64,000 nucleotides of DNA from Paenibacillus sp. USDA918EY (GCF_009870825.1 NZ_WTWY01000001.1:620001-684000), one strand, 5' to 3'. Positions 34,523 to 43,649 are shown, counted from the stretch's first letter. Translations and numbers: made by a program. Notes: generated by a model from the letters alone, not told the origin.

Positions 34523-35932
34523 TTATTCCTTGTTCAGCAGTTCCGCCCCGGCGATTCCCGGATTGGTCATTTGATAAGGATCCAGAATGATGTTCAATTC
34601 TTCCTCGGAGAGCACGTTATAGAGAAGGCACAATTCGCGAACAGGCTTTCCGGTCATGATGGCTTCGCGCGCGATGCGCGATACGACCTCGTAACCGAGA
34701 TGCGGATTAAGCGCGGTGATGATGCCGACGCTGTTTTCGACGTATTCGCGGCAGCGTTCCACGTTGGCTTGAATGCCTTCGACGCAATGCTCGCGGAATA
34801 CGCGGAAGCCGTTGTTCATGATTTCAAGAGATTGCAGCAGGTTGTAGACCAGCACCGGCTCCATGACGTTCAGTTCCAGCTGTCCGGCCTCGGAAGCAAG
34901 GCAAATCGTATGGTCGTTGCCGATGACCTGGAACGCGATTTGGTTGATGACTTCGCACATGACCGGATTCACCTTGCCCGGCATGATCGAAGAGCCCGGT
35001 TGTCTTGCAGGGAGCGAAAGCTCGCCGAGTCCGGCTCTCGGTCCCGATGCCATTAAGCGGATATCGTTGGCGACTTTGGACATGTTCATCATGCAAATTT
35101 TGAGCGCGGCCGATACCTCGGTGTACGCGTCGGTGTTTTGCGTGGCGTCGACCAGATGATCCGCCGGCTCGATCGGAAATCCGCTCAGCTCGGCGAGAAC
35201 CTTGGCGACATGCTCGATATAGCGGACATCGGCGTTAAGGCCCGTGCCGACGGCGGTGGCTCCCATATTGATATGCAGCAGGTTTTTCTTCGTAGCGCTA
35301 AGACGTTCGATATCGCGGCCGAGCACGCGCGCGTATGCCTGGAATTCTTGCCCGAGACGGATCGGTACCGCATCCTGCAAGTGGGTGCGTCCCATTTTGA
35401 TCACGGAGTCGAATTCTTCGGCTTTGCGTTCGAAGGCTTGCTTCAGATCCTTCATCGTCTGCAGCAGCTTTTCGATCATGGTGAGCGTAGCCAAATGAAC
35501 TGCCGTCGGGAAGGAGTCGTTCGTCGATTGAGCCATATTGACGTGGTTGTTCGGGCTGATGTCGGCGTAGCTGCCTTTCCCTTTGCCGATCAGCTCAAGC
35601 GCGCGGTTTGCGATGACTTCGTTCGTGTTCATATTAATAGACGTGCCTGCCCCGCCCTGGATCGGATCGACGATGAAATGATCGAACCATTTACCGTCAA
35701 TGAGCTCATCGGCGGCTTTGACGATGGCTTCGCCTTTGGACGGGAGCAGCCGTTTAATCTCCATGTTTGCGATCGCGGCCGCTTTCTTGACCATGGCCAT
35801 CGCCCGGATCAGTTCCGGATGAATTCGCTGGCCGGTGATCGGAAAGTTCTCCGCGGCACGCATCGTTTGAATGCCGTAATATGCTTCTTCGGGTACTTCT
35901 TTGGTGCCGAGAAAGTCTTTTTCTAGTCTCAT
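34523..35932 (-). CDS. aspA: Aspartate ammonia-lyase
   Basis: A 469-residue member of the fumarase/aspartase family that converts L-aspartate to fumarate and ammonia. The signature GSSIMPGKVNP is at about residues 316-326, with SPNNHVNMAQSTNDSFPTA near 133-151 and KMGRTHLQDAVPIRLGQEF near 186-204. The SINMNTNEVIANRA segment favours aspartase over fumarase. CGGAGG precedes the ATG. It is a single-gene unit with its own terminator; no asparaginase partner is adjacent. Confidence 0.94.
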   Translation of the reverse strand: MRLEKDFLGTKEVPEEAYYGIQTMRAAENFPITGQRIHPELIRAMAMVKKAAAIANMEIKRLLPSKGEAIVKAADELIDGKWFDHFIVDPIQGGAGTSINMNTNEVIANRALELIGKGKGSYADISPNNHVNMAQSTNDSFPTAVHLATLTMIEKLLQTMKDLKQAFERKAEEFDSVIKMGRTHLQDAVPIRLGQEFQAYARVLGRDIERLSATKKNLLHINMGATAVGTGLNADVRYIEHVAKVLAELSGFPIEPADHLVDATQNTDAYTEVSAALKICMMNMSKVANDIRLMASGPRAGLGELSLPARQPGSSIMPGKVNPVMCEVINQIAFQVIGNDHTICLASEAGQLELNVMEPVLVYNLLQSLEIMNNGFRVFREHCVEGIQANVERCREYVENSVGIITALNPHLGYEVVSRIAREAIMTGKPVRELCLLYNVLSEEELNIILDPYQMTNPGIAGAELLNKE

Positions 35933-36153
35933 GAATACATTCCTCCGAGTTTGGTGAACTGGAAATTAGAGTCAGATGAGAACGCTTTATTTTATCGGAC
36001 CCGCTATCATTATACGTTTTAAACGTGGGAACTGCCAGTCCTATGTCATTACGGAATGAAAAAAAGGTGGAAATGTCCGCCAAGAGCGTACAAGTGTATT
36101 TCCGAGTGAGAAAGGGAAGGGGAAAAAGGGGAGGGGCAGGGATGGAGAGTAAG

Positions 36154-36177
36154 GAAAAAGCCCGCAAAGCGGGCTTT
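36154..36177 (-). terminator. Terminator downstream of fabV
   Basis: On the minus strand AAAGCCCGC-TTT-GCGGGCTTT followed by TT; about 125 bases past the fabV stop. Confidence 0.65.
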
Positions 36178-36250
36178 GGTCTTCATATCAGAAAGCATAT
36201 ACTACAGAGCCATTGCTTCCTGATATTGCGAGAGAAAAACTACCTTTAAA

Positions 36251-36299
36251 CGCGGTCTGTCTTCTTGAAGTGCGTCGATAGACGTTTTTGTATGTTCAT
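36251..36299 (+). repeat. Double-hairpin element, copy B
   Basis: CTTC-TT-GAAG then CGTC-GATA-GACG and a T-run, closely similar to 29426-29476 in sequence and in both stems. It abuts the 3' end of fabV on the opposite strand. Confidence 0.5.
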
Positions 36300-36302
36300 C
36301 TA

Positions 36303-37493
36303 TCAGATTGAATTCGGAACTTTCACGTCCGGATCGACGTCGGCGTCGTAATCCACGCCTTCGGTTTCAAACCCGAACAGTTGGAAAAATTCCTTGCGGT
36401 ATCCTTCAAGATCCGTCAGATCATAAATATTATCGCTTGTGACTTGATCCCAAATTTTGACCACTTCGGCCTGAACGTCCTCGCGCAGCTCCCAGTCGTC
36501 GATGCGGATGCGACCGGCTTCGTCGACAGGAGGTTCTCCCCCGGCATACAAGCGATCCGTGAACAGGCGATAGGTCTGTTCGATGCAACCTTCGTGGATG
36601 CCTTTTTCCTTCATGGTTTTGTACAGGGAGGAGATGTAAAGCGGCACGATCGGGATCGCGGAGCTGGACTGCGTGACGAGTCCTTTGCTCACCACGACAT
36701 AGGCGCGGCCGCCGGTGGATTGGAGCTCGTCGTTCAATTTCAGAGCGGTAGCTTCCAGGTGATCTTTTGCCCGTCCGATCGAACCTTCCCGGTACACCGC
36801 TTTCGTAATTTCGGAGCCGATGTAAGAGAAAGAGATCGTCGTAACGTCCTCGCTAAGCACCTCCGCCGCACGCAGCGCCTCGATCCATGCCTCCCAGTCA
36901 TCGCCGCCCATGACGGCAACCGTTTCGCGGATTTCTTGTTCCGTCGCCGGCTCCAGCGTGATGTCGGTCACTTCGCCCGTATGGAAATTGACCGTTTTAT
37001 TCGTAAAAGGCTTGCCGATCGGCTTCAGCACGGAGTTGTAGGTTTCTCCGGTTTCCGGATCCGTTTTGCGGGCGGAAGCCACGCTGTAAACGACAAGGTC
37101 GACCTTGCCGAGCTTTTCCTTTATCAGTTGGATGGTTTTATCCTTTGTTTCCTTCGCGAAAGCATCGCCGGTTACGCTGTAAGATTTCAAGCCCGCCTCC
37201 TGAGCGGCCTGCTCGAAGGCAGCCGAATTGTACCACCCGGCCGAGGCGGTACGTTTCTCGGAGCCGCTGCTTGGGCGGTAGACGCCTACCGTGTTGGCTT
37301 TGGCGCCGAAGGCGGTCGTAATCCGGGCCGCAAGTCCGTAACCTGTGGATGCGCCGATGACCAGCACGTTTTTTGGCCCTTCGATCACGGGTTTGGACTG
37401 CACGTAGTCGATTTGCTTTTGAACCTGGGCCGCGCAGCCGGCCGGATGTGAAGTGGTGCAGATAAATCCGCGTGTTCTCGGTTTAATGATCAT
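36303..37493 (-). CDS. fabV: FabV-type trans-2-enoyl reductase
   Basis: A 396-residue NADH-dependent enoyl-ACP/CoA reductase. It opens with IIKPRTRGFICTTSHPAGC, typical of FabV, then the Rossmann motif VLVIGASTGYGLAARIT (residues 46-62). The catalytic Tyr-x8-Lys is in YREGSIGRAK. FabV enzymes are naturally insensitive to triclosan. The start at 37493 has CGAGG upstream; the longer frame adds 54 unlikely residues. It is divergent from hmoA, and the Fur box between them is nearer hmoA. Confidence 0.95.
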   Translation of the reverse strand: MIIKPRTRGFICTTSHPAGCAAQVQKQIDYVQSKPVIEGPKNVLVIGASTGYGLAARITTAFGAKANTVGVYRPSSGSEKRTASAGWYNSAAFEQAAQEAGLKSYSVTGDAFAKETKDKTIQLIKEKLGKVDLVVYSVASARKTDPETGETYNSVLKPIGKPFTNKTVNFHTGEVTDITLEPATEQEIRETVAVMGGDDWEAWIEALRAAEVLSEDVTTISFSYIGSEITKAVYREGSIGRAKDHLEATALKLNDELQSTGGRAYVVVSKGLVTQSSSAIPIVPLYISSLYKTMKEKGIHEGCIEQTYRLFTDRLYAGGEPPVDEAGRIRIDDWELREDVQAEVVKIWDQVTSDNIYDLTDLEGYRKEFFQLFGFETEGVDYDADVDPDVKVPNSI

Positions 37494-37632
37494 ATTAGAC
37501 TTTTCCTCGCTTCCAAATAGTAATGCATCATAAGAAGATATGGACATACTCCATCCTATTGTATCAATTTTTTGGGAAAGGACCAACCTGAAAGCTGGAT
37601 GAGGAATGAAAAACGAACCGTGCGCAAAGCAA

Positions 37633-37662
37633 TTGACGATGATAATCATTATCACTTAAAAT
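37633..37662 (+). promoter_or_regulatory. Promoter of hmoA with overlapping Fur box
   Basis: TTGACG (37633-37638) and TAAAAT (37657-37662) with an 18-base spacer. The spacer holds GATGATAATCATTATCA (37638-37654), an almost perfect Fur operator centred on GATAATCATTATC. Confidence 0.88.
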
Positions 37663-37755
37663 AAAAGGGAGGTTCAGATGATTTTTGCATGATACATAAC
37701 GCATAACGTCATTTTGCCGAAATCAACCATTACAAAAACTTAGGAGGCGGCTTAT

Positions 37756-38088
37756 ATGTTTGTTCAGCTTCGAAAAATTACGGTCAAAGCGGGTAACGCC
37801 GATCAAGTCGTGGCCCGGTTCAGCAAGGAAAGCCCGATCGACGGCATGGAAGGTTTGATCGATAAAACGGTGATGACGACCAAACTCAGCAAGGAAGAAG
37901 AGGAAGTTGTGGTCATGATCCGCTGGCGTTCGCGCGAAGACTGGAAAAACTGGGAGAAAAGCGACGCGCATCTGCAGGGACACCGCGAGAAGAAAGGGCA
38001 GGAGCCCCCAGAGTATATCCTTGGCACAAAAGTGAACATGTACGAGGTTCAGAGCGTAACCCAAGGAAAAGCTTCGCAAAGCCTATAA
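37756..38088 (+). CDS. hmoA: HmoA-type heme-degrading monooxygenase
   Basis: A 110-residue ABM-fold protein closely matching Bacillus HmoA (MFVQLRKITVKAG at the start, VVMIRWRSREDWKNWEKSDAH, ILGTKVNMYEVQ). It opens heme and releases iron. TTAGGAGGC precedes the ATG at 37756. A Fur box overlaps its promoter, so it is expected to be induced when iron is scarce. No heme uptake genes are in the window. A 4-codon micro-ORF with a strong ribosome site lies in the leader at 37679-37693. Confidence 0.92.
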   Translation: MFVQLRKITVKAGNADQVVARFSKESPIDGMEGLIDKTVMTTKLSKEEEEVVVMIRWRSREDWKNWEKSDAHLQGHREKKGQEPPEYILGTKVNMYEVQSVTQGKASQSL

Positions 38089-38141
38089 CAGATCGGACTG
38101 TTGCAGCAGCAAGACCGGCCTTTGGTCAAGACAGTCGGCGA

Positions 38142-38179
38142 CAAGAGCCGCTCCCGGATTTATCCGGAAGCGGCTCTTG
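38142..38179. terminator. Bidirectional hairpin between hmoA and the MFS gene
   Basis: CAAGAGCCGCT and AGCGGCTCTTG form an 11-base stem. Little T-run, but it is placed between convergent genes. Confidence 0.65.
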
Positions 38180-38235
38180 CATTAGGGCGAACCGTATTTA
38201 GTTCCTTTTCCATGTACCAAAGACTTGTCCGCAGG

Positions 38236-39393
38236 TTACGAGGTTTCCCCCGATTTTCTCCGTCCGTACACGCGGTAGAGCGCAATTCCGAACAGCATGC
38301 CGATAAACGACATGCCCGAAATCGTCAAATACATGGTCCGTCCGCCGAAAGCCTGGTATAAGGCGCCGCCCGCAAAGGAGGACAAAATGCCGGATACCCC
38401 GAAAAACAGCAGCGCCAGCACGGTTTGGCCGGTTGCTCTCCACTCCACGGGAACGATGTTGTACAGATATTGGATGGCCGCCGTATAAAAGACCGGAAAC
38501 GTTAACAGCTGCAGCAGCTGGATGTAGGCAAGCCAATTCGGGTCCTGAATCCAGGCCGAAATGAAAAAGCGCAAAAAATAGAACGCTCCGGAAAACGATA
38601 TAATGGCCAGTTCCTTGTTTTTGCGCAGCCACCAAAAGCTTAAGGAAAACACAAGAATCTCGCTGCCCGCCGCCAAAAACCACGCGAGCCCGAGCAAATC
38701 CGGTTTCCCGCCCAAATCCTTGATGTACAACCCCAGAAACGTGTCGTTCATTCTCGCCGGAACCGAGCTGATAAATACGAGGATGAGAAACAGCAGCGTT
38801 TCCTTGTTGCTCAAAAAGTTTTTCAGGCTTTTCATCGTGACGGGTTTCCCGGACACGGGTGCGTCCGGCATGAAGAAAGTAACGACCAGGCTGACGATCC
38901 CGAGTCCCGCGAACGTATATCCCAGACTGCGGGAGCCGAATTCAGTCATCAAATAACCGGCCAGCAAGGACATTACGGCATAACCGAGGGCACCGAACGT
39001 CCGCAAGGAGCCGTAACTGATTCCAGCTTGTTCCGCCACGCGGAAATTCAGGCTTTCCGTCAAAGGATCGACCGGCATGAGAAAAAAATAGGTCAGCATG
39101 ACGAACAGCACGATCAAAGCATATTGGCTTGTACTGTAAAGCAGGAATCCCGTTACCGTCGAGCAGAGCACCAAAATCAGCAGAACCTTGCGGATGGTCC
39201 GCGTGCGGTCGCTGATCATGCCCCACAGCGGCTGCGCGATGAGCGTAATGAAACCGCCGGTCCCGACGATGACGCCGATTTGCGTCTCGTTTAATCCCTG
39301 GTCGCTGAAATAAAGGGGCAAAAAAGGAATAAACATCGACAGCAGCGCAAAGAAAAGAAAATTAAATGATTTAACCGTAAACGAAGATCTCAT
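38236..39393 (-). CDS. MFS transporter of the PPP/NupG-LacY-like (MFS_1_like) group
   Basis: A 385-residue carrier with about 12 helices. The N-terminal FLFFALLSMFIPFLPLYFSDQGLNETQIGVIVG resembles 3-phenylpropionate and nucleoside permeases (MFS_1_like). The loop between helices 2 and 3 is WGMISDRTRTIRK. The ATG at 39393 is favoured by GAAGGACAGGA; the longer frame is weaker. It stands alone, convergent with hmoA and divergent from the sulfatase gene. The substrate is unknown. Confidence 0.82.
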   Translation of the reverse strand: MRSSFTVKSFNFLFFALLSMFIPFLPLYFSDQGLNETQIGVIVGTGGFITLIAQPLWGMISDRTRTIRKVLLILVLCSTVTGFLLYSTSQYALIVLFVMLTYFFLMPVDPLTESLNFRVAEQAGISYGSLRTFGALGYAVMSLLAGYLMTEFGSRSLGYTFAGLGIVSLVVTFFMPDAPVSGKPVTMKSLKNFLSNKETLLFLILVFISSVPARMNDTFLGLYIKDLGGKPDLLGLAWFLAAGSEILVFSLSFWWLRKNKELAIISFSGAFYFLRFFISAWIQDPNWLAYIQLLQLLTFPVFYTAAIQYLYNIVPVEWRATGQTVLALLFFGVSGILSSFAGGALYQAFGGRTMYLTISGMSFIGMLFGIALYRVYGRRKSGETS

Positions 39394-39729
39394 TTTGTCC
39401 TGTCCTTCTTCAATTTTCAAGATTACTGCAAAATCCTTCAATAAAGCAGCAGTTCTGCTATTTTAACACAAATGAAAGCCCGAAGGCAGATAAAATTATT
39501 CAAGAGCCATGCCATGTTTTTACCCGTTCTTTCGACCCCTATATTGACTAACCCGCATTTAACGCCTATATTGTATCGAAGAAAAACGCAATGTATGGAT
39601 TCCTTTTTTACGGCTCGGTTGACAGCGTTTGCATTTTCGGCAAAATGGTCTTCGGGTAAGCTGAAAACCGATCAGAATGCTTATGACCGCTGGAACGAAC
39701 CGAAATAAAAGAAAAAGGTGTGACTTCTA
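39394..39729. other. Divergent upstream region of the MFS and sulfatase genes
   Basis: Contains the sulfatase promoter at 39544-39572. The plus-strand ORF at 39472-39708 lacks a ribosome site and is rejected. Confidence 0.45.
39544..39572 (+). promoter_or_regulatory. Promoter of the sulfatase gene
   Basis: TTGACT (39544-39549) and TATATT (39567-39572) with a 17-base spacer. Confidence 0.7.
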
Positions 39730-41037
39730 ATGACGAAACCGAATATCGTGGTCATTTATTGTGATGATTTGGGATACGGCGATTTGGGATGTTACGGATC
39801 GGATGCGATTCGCACCCCTCATTTGGATGCGCTTGCGCGGCAAGGCGTCCGGTTCACCAACTGGTATTCCAACTCCCCTGTATGTTCACCTTCCCGGGCC
39901 GCCCTTCTGACGGGGTTATACCCCGCGAAAACGGGCGTGAGCCATATTTTGGAGGGGAAGCGAGGCACGGCGGGACTGAAGCCGGAAGCGAGAACGCTGC
40001 CGGAACGCTTGAAGGAATTCGGCTACAGTACGGCGTTATACGGAAAATGGCATCTGGGTTCGGCGGAAGCCACGAAACCGAACGCGCGCGGCTTCGACGA
40101 ATATTTCGGTTTTCAAGCCGGCTGCGTGGATTACTATTCCCATATTTTTTATTGGGGGATGCCTCACACGAATCCCGTGCATGACCTGTGGAGCAATGGG
40201 GAGGAGGTTTGGCACGACGGCGAATATTTAACCCATCTGATCACGGACAAGTCGGTCGATTTCATTGAACGGAACCGGGCGGCGGACAAACCGTTTTTCC
40301 TGTACGCGGCATATAATGCGCCACATTATCCGATGCATGCGCCGGAAAAATACATGAAACGTTACAAGCATCTGCCGCGTGACCGCCAGCTCATGGCGGC
40401 GATGATTTCCGCCGTGGATGACGGAGTCGGGGAGATCGTGGCTGCCTTGAAGCGCAACGGCATCGACGAAAACACGCTGATCTTTTTCTCCAGCGACAAC
40501 GGTCCATCCTCGGAGTCCCGCAATTTCTTGGACGGCACGGAAGACGTTTACTACGGGGGAAGCGCGGGGATTTTTCGCGGGCATAAAGGAAGCCTGTTCG
40601 AAGGCGGAATCCGGGAGCCGGCCATCCTCGTCTACCCGGCAGCCGTTCCGGCGGATCAGGTTTGCGAAGAAGTCGGCATGATGGCGGACATCCTCCCGAC
40701 CGTGATGGAGTTTGCCGGCCTGCCTGTGCCTTCGCCCGGGGAAATTGACGGGTTCAGCGTGGCGGGCATGATCACGAAAGGCGAAAAAACGCCGCATCAA
40801 CAAATTTTTTGGGAATACGGCAGCCAGCTTGCCGTCCGTGAAGGCAAATGGAAGCTGGTATTGGGCGGGAAACTGGATTTTGACCGTTTGCAGCCGGATG
40901 ACGTGCACCTCTCGGACCTGGAAGCCGATCCGGGGGAACGGGTGAATCTAAAAGATCAATTCCCGGAACTTGCAAGCCGTCTCGAGGGTGAAATCCGTGC
41001 CTGGTATGAGCAGCTGAAGGCTCAGGCTGGATCGTAA
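39730..41037 (+). CDS. Type I sulfatase (formylglycine dependent)
   Basis: A 435-residue arylsulfatase-like enzyme. The activation motif is CSPSR at about residues 52-56 in SPVCSPSRAALLTGLYP, so Cys52 must be converted to formylglycine by FGE or an anSME enzyme. Metal ligands are in IYCDDLGYGDLG (residues 9-20) and FFSSDNGP (about 255-262). KWHLG and GHKGS supply other active-site residues. No signal peptide is present, so it acts inside the cell, probably on imported sulfated sugars. No FGE gene is adjacent. AAAAAGGTGTG precedes the ATG. Confidence 0.92.
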   Translation: MTKPNIVVIYCDDLGYGDLGCYGSDAIRTPHLDALARQGVRFTNWYSNSPVCSPSRAALLTGLYPAKTGVSHILEGKRGTAGLKPEARTLPERLKEFGYSTALYGKWHLGSAEATKPNARGFDEYFGFQAGCVDYYSHIFYWGMPHTNPVHDLWSNGEEVWHDGEYLTHLITDKSVDFIERNRAADKPFFLYAAYNAPHYPMHAPEKYMKRYKHLPRDRQLMAAMISAVDDGVGEIVAALKRNGIDENTLIFFSSDNGPSSESRNFLDGTEDVYYGGSAGIFRGHKGSLFEGGIREPAILVYPAAVPADQVCEEVGMMADILPTVMEFAGLPVPSPGEIDGFSVAGMITKGEKTPHQQIFWEYGSQLAVREGKWKLVLGGKLDFDRLQPDDVHLSDLEADPGERVNLKDQFPELASRLEGEIRAWYEQLKAQAGS

Positions 41038-41196
41038 GGCTGTCCGTCCTGTTCCGTCCTGTTCGGGCCGTATCAACCGCAGGCAGGACAGGAAGGCGAA
41101 GCGCCACGGCGTATACCTTTTATGGTACACTATCAAATGTGGATAGATTCATATTTTGCAAAATCCCGAGATGGATAGCCATAAGGAGAGTCGCGG

Positions 41197-41982
41197 ATGA
41201 AGCTTGTATCATGGAACGTAAACGGCCTGCGGGCCTGCGTCAATAAAGGTTTTAACGATTATTTTGCGGCAAGCGATGCCGATTTGTTTTGCGTGCAGGA
41301 AACGAAGCTGCAGGAAGGGCAAATTTGCCTCGATTACGGGGAGGAATACGGACAGTATTGGAATTATGCCGAGAAAAAAGGCTACTCCGGGACTGCGGTG
41401 TTTTCGAAATTGAAACCTTTGTCCGCCTATTACGGCATGGAGGAAAACGCGGAGGCGGAAGGACGGCTCGTTACGCTGGAATTCGAGCATTTTTATCTTG
41501 TGAACGTGTATACGCCGAATGCCAGAAGAGACCTGTCCCGGCTGCCGCTGCGCCTGGAATGGGAGGAGCGGTTCCGCCGCTACGTCACGTCGCTTGATGC
41601 CAAGAAACCCGTAATTATATGCGGAGACATGAACGTCGCTCACCGGGAGATCGACCTGAAGAACTGGAAGTCGAACATGGGCAATTCCGGATTCACCGAT
41701 GAGGAGCGCGGCAAAATGACCGAGCTGCTCGAAGCCGGGTTCGTGGACTCTTTCCGGCATTTTTATCCGGACCGCGACGACGCGTTTACGTGGTGGTCGT
41801 TTATGCCAAAGGTAAGGGAACGGAATATCGGATGGCGGATCGATTACTTTCTTGTCTCGGAGCGGCTTGTTCCTGCGCTGACCGATGCGCGGATCGATGC
41901 CGGGGTGATGGGCAGCGACCACTGTCCGGTTATTTTGGAGCTGGACGAGGCCCGGCTAGCGCAAATCGGGAGCGAAAGCTGA
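41197..41982 (+). CDS. exoA: Exodeoxyribonuclease III / AP endonuclease
   Basis: A 261-residue DNA repair nuclease of the ExoIII/APE1 family. Catalytic and metal residues are readable: Asn7 in SWNVNGLRA, Glu in VQETKLQEG (about 34), the Tyr/Asn/Asp region VNVYTPNA and CGDMNVAH (about 148-155), and the final GSDHCPV (about 240-246). It cuts at abasic sites. TAAGGAGAG precedes the ATG. Monocistronic with a strong terminator. Confidence 0.96.
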   Translation: MKLVSWNVNGLRACVNKGFNDYFAASDADLFCVQETKLQEGQICLDYGEEYGQYWNYAEKKGYSGTAVFSKLKPLSAYYGMEENAEAEGRLVTLEFEHFYLVNVYTPNARRDLSRLPLRLEWEERFRRYVTSLDAKKPVIICGDMNVAHREIDLKNWKSNMGNSGFTDEERGKMTELLEAGFVDSFRHFYPDRDDAFTWWSFMPKVRERNIGWRIDYFLVSERLVPALTDARIDAGVMGSDHCPVILELDEARLAQIGSES

Positions 41983-42020
41983 TCGGTCGGAAAATGATTG
42001 ATTTCAAGTGAATGTTTAAT

Positions 42021-42055
42021 GGGGGCCGTCCCAAAAGACGGCCCCTCATTTTTTG
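42021..42055 (+). terminator. Terminator of exoA
   Basis: GGGGCCGTC-CCAAAA-GACGGCCCC followed by TCATTTTTT. The left arm and loop recur at 57523-57538. Confidence 0.92.
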
Positions 42056-42322
42056 TTTGGGAGTTCGGTTTGTGTTCGAAAGGCACCGAGAACGGACGTT
42101 GCTCCCATCGCCGCTGGTTTTGGATTTCTTGAATGGTGCTACCACCCCTAACTCCTTGTGCGTTGATTTGAGGGCTAATCATCTTCCGGCCCGTTCCAAG
42201 CAGCGTTCGGCGCATCCTGAGAGCACCCGGCCAAGGCACGCAGGCTCCTCTTCGGAACACCGGTTCAGCCCCGCCTTCGAGTCTACAGCATAAAGTGCTT
42301 GTTTTTCCCGCAATAATCACAA
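42056..42322. other. Unexplained non-coding stretch
   Basis: Only ORFs of poor quality on either strand, but several short inverted repeats such as GGTG-CTA-CCACC near 42135. No riboswitch, T-box or known RNA core could be confirmed. Confidence 0.35.
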
Positions 42323-42351
42323 GCGACAGGCGCCGTACCGGCGGCTATAAT
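42323..42351 (+). promoter_or_regulatory. Promoter of the fsr-like gene
   Basis: GCGACA (42323-42328) and TATAAT (42346-42351) with a 17-base spacer. Confidence 0.55.
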
Positions 42352-42380
42352 GGGTGGAAAAAAAAGAGGATGTGGGAGAA

Positions 42381-43649
42381 ATGTCAAAACCAAACCCGGC
42401 GTTATCGCCACCCTATGCCGCCGCCGGCAATACGGCGTTCGGCGTTTTGCTGGCCGTCAGCGCGGCCCATCTGCTGAACGATGCGATGCAGTCGGTCGTA
42501 CCTTCGATGTTTCCGCTTTTCCAGCAGCAGATGCGGCTTAGCTACGCCGAGATCGGATGGGTCGCTTTCACGCTGAACATCACGGCTTCCATTCTTCAGC
42601 CGATGATCGGTTATTTTACGGACCGCCGGCCGGTACCGCTGCTGCTTCCGCTCGGCATGCTGTTCACGATGCTGGGAATGGTGGGGCTGGCTTTATCGCC
42701 GTCGTTAGGGTGGCTTCTGCTGTCGGCATCTTTGATCGGCATCGGATCATCCGTACTCCATCCGGAGTCATCGCGGGTGGCCCACTTGGCGATGAGTAAG
42801 CGCAAGGGCTTCGCCCAATCCGTGTTCCAGGTCGGCGGCAACGCCGGGCAGGCGATCGCCCCGCTCATGGCGGCGTTCATCATTAGCCCGCAAGGGCAGC
42901 TTGGTTTCCTTTGGTTTATTTTGCTTGCCGGAGCGGGATTCGTACTGCAAATCGGGGTCGGCCGCTGGTACGGACGCAAGACCCGACCGCATGGCCGGGC
43001 CGTTAGTCGAGCGGGAAATGCCGGAGAAAAACGATTCGGCAAAGGTTTCATTATGTATGTTCTTTGCATTTTGATTCTGATGCTGTTTTCCAAGTTCGTT
43101 TATTTGGCCAGCATGACGGGTTACTATTCCTTCTATTTCATGGACAAATACCATTTGCCCTTCAAGGACGCGCAAATATCGATCTTTGCCCTGCAGTTTG
43201 CCGGCATGGTAGGAACCTTTATCGGAGGACCTCTGGCCGACAGGTTCGGCCGCCAAAAAATGATCTGGTTTTCGATTCTCGGCACGGCCCCGTTTTCATT
43301 GCTTCTCCCGTATGCGGGACCGGCAGGCTCCGTCATAGTATGCGTTTGCATCGGACTGATTCTGATGTCGGGGTTTTCGGTCATTATCGTCTATGCGCAG
43401 GAACTGCTTCCGGGCCACGTGGGGACGGTTGCGGGATTGTTTTTTGGCCTGTCGTTCGGCATGGCCGGCCTGGGTTCCGTCGTGATGGGTTGGCTTATGG
43501 ATACCCATGGGGTTGAAATCATGACGCGGGTGTGCGCATTTCTGCCTCTCCTGGGACTGCTGGCGCTGTTGCTGCCAAAGGACTCCGTCATCATGGGGAC
43601 GACGAAAGAAAGCGCAGGACTTCCCGCCGCCGAAGCCGTCAAGGGATAA
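42381..43649 (+). CDS. fsr: Fsr-type MFS transporter (fosmidomycin-resistance family)
   Basis: A 422-residue carrier with about 12 helices. FGVLLAVSAAHLLNDAMQSVVPSMFPLF, SYAEIGWVAFTLNITASILQPMIGYFTDRRP and HPESSRVAHLAMSKRKGFAQSVFQVGGNAGQAIAPL are characteristic of the Fsr/YfnC family. GTGGGAGA precedes the ATG at 42381. Family members export fosmidomycin or related drugs, but the natural role is unclear. It has its own promoter and is not paired with a regulator. Confidence 0.88.
   Translation: MSKPNPALSPPYAAAGNTAFGVLLAVSAAHLLNDAMQSVVPSMFPLFQQQMRLSYAEIGWVAFTLNITASILQPMIGYFTDRRPVPLLLPLGMLFTMLGMVGLALSPSLGWLLLSASLIGIGSSVLHPESSRVAHLAMSKRKGFAQSVFQVGGNAGQAIAPLMAAFIISPQGQLGFLWFILLAGAGFVLQIGVGRWYGRKTRPHGRAVSRAGNAGEKRFGKGFIMYVLCILILMLFSKFVYLASMTGYYSFYFMDKYHLPFKDAQISIFALQFAGMVGTFIGGPLADRFGRQKMIWFSILGTAPFSLLLPYAGPAGSVIVCVCIGLILMSGFSVIIVYAQELLPGHVGTVAGLFFGLSFGMAGLGSVVMGWLMDTHGVEIMTRVCAFLPLLGLLALLLPKDSVIMGTTKESAGLPAAEAVKG

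Noticed and set aside
39472-39708. 78-residue ORF upstream of the sulfatase gene
   Set aside because: Contains the sulfatase promoter and has no ribosome site.
42056-42322. Possible T-box on the minus strand, from a GGGTGGTAGCACC stretch
   Set aside because: The core differs from the T-box consensus, no specifier loop could be found, and no downstream gene lies on that strand.
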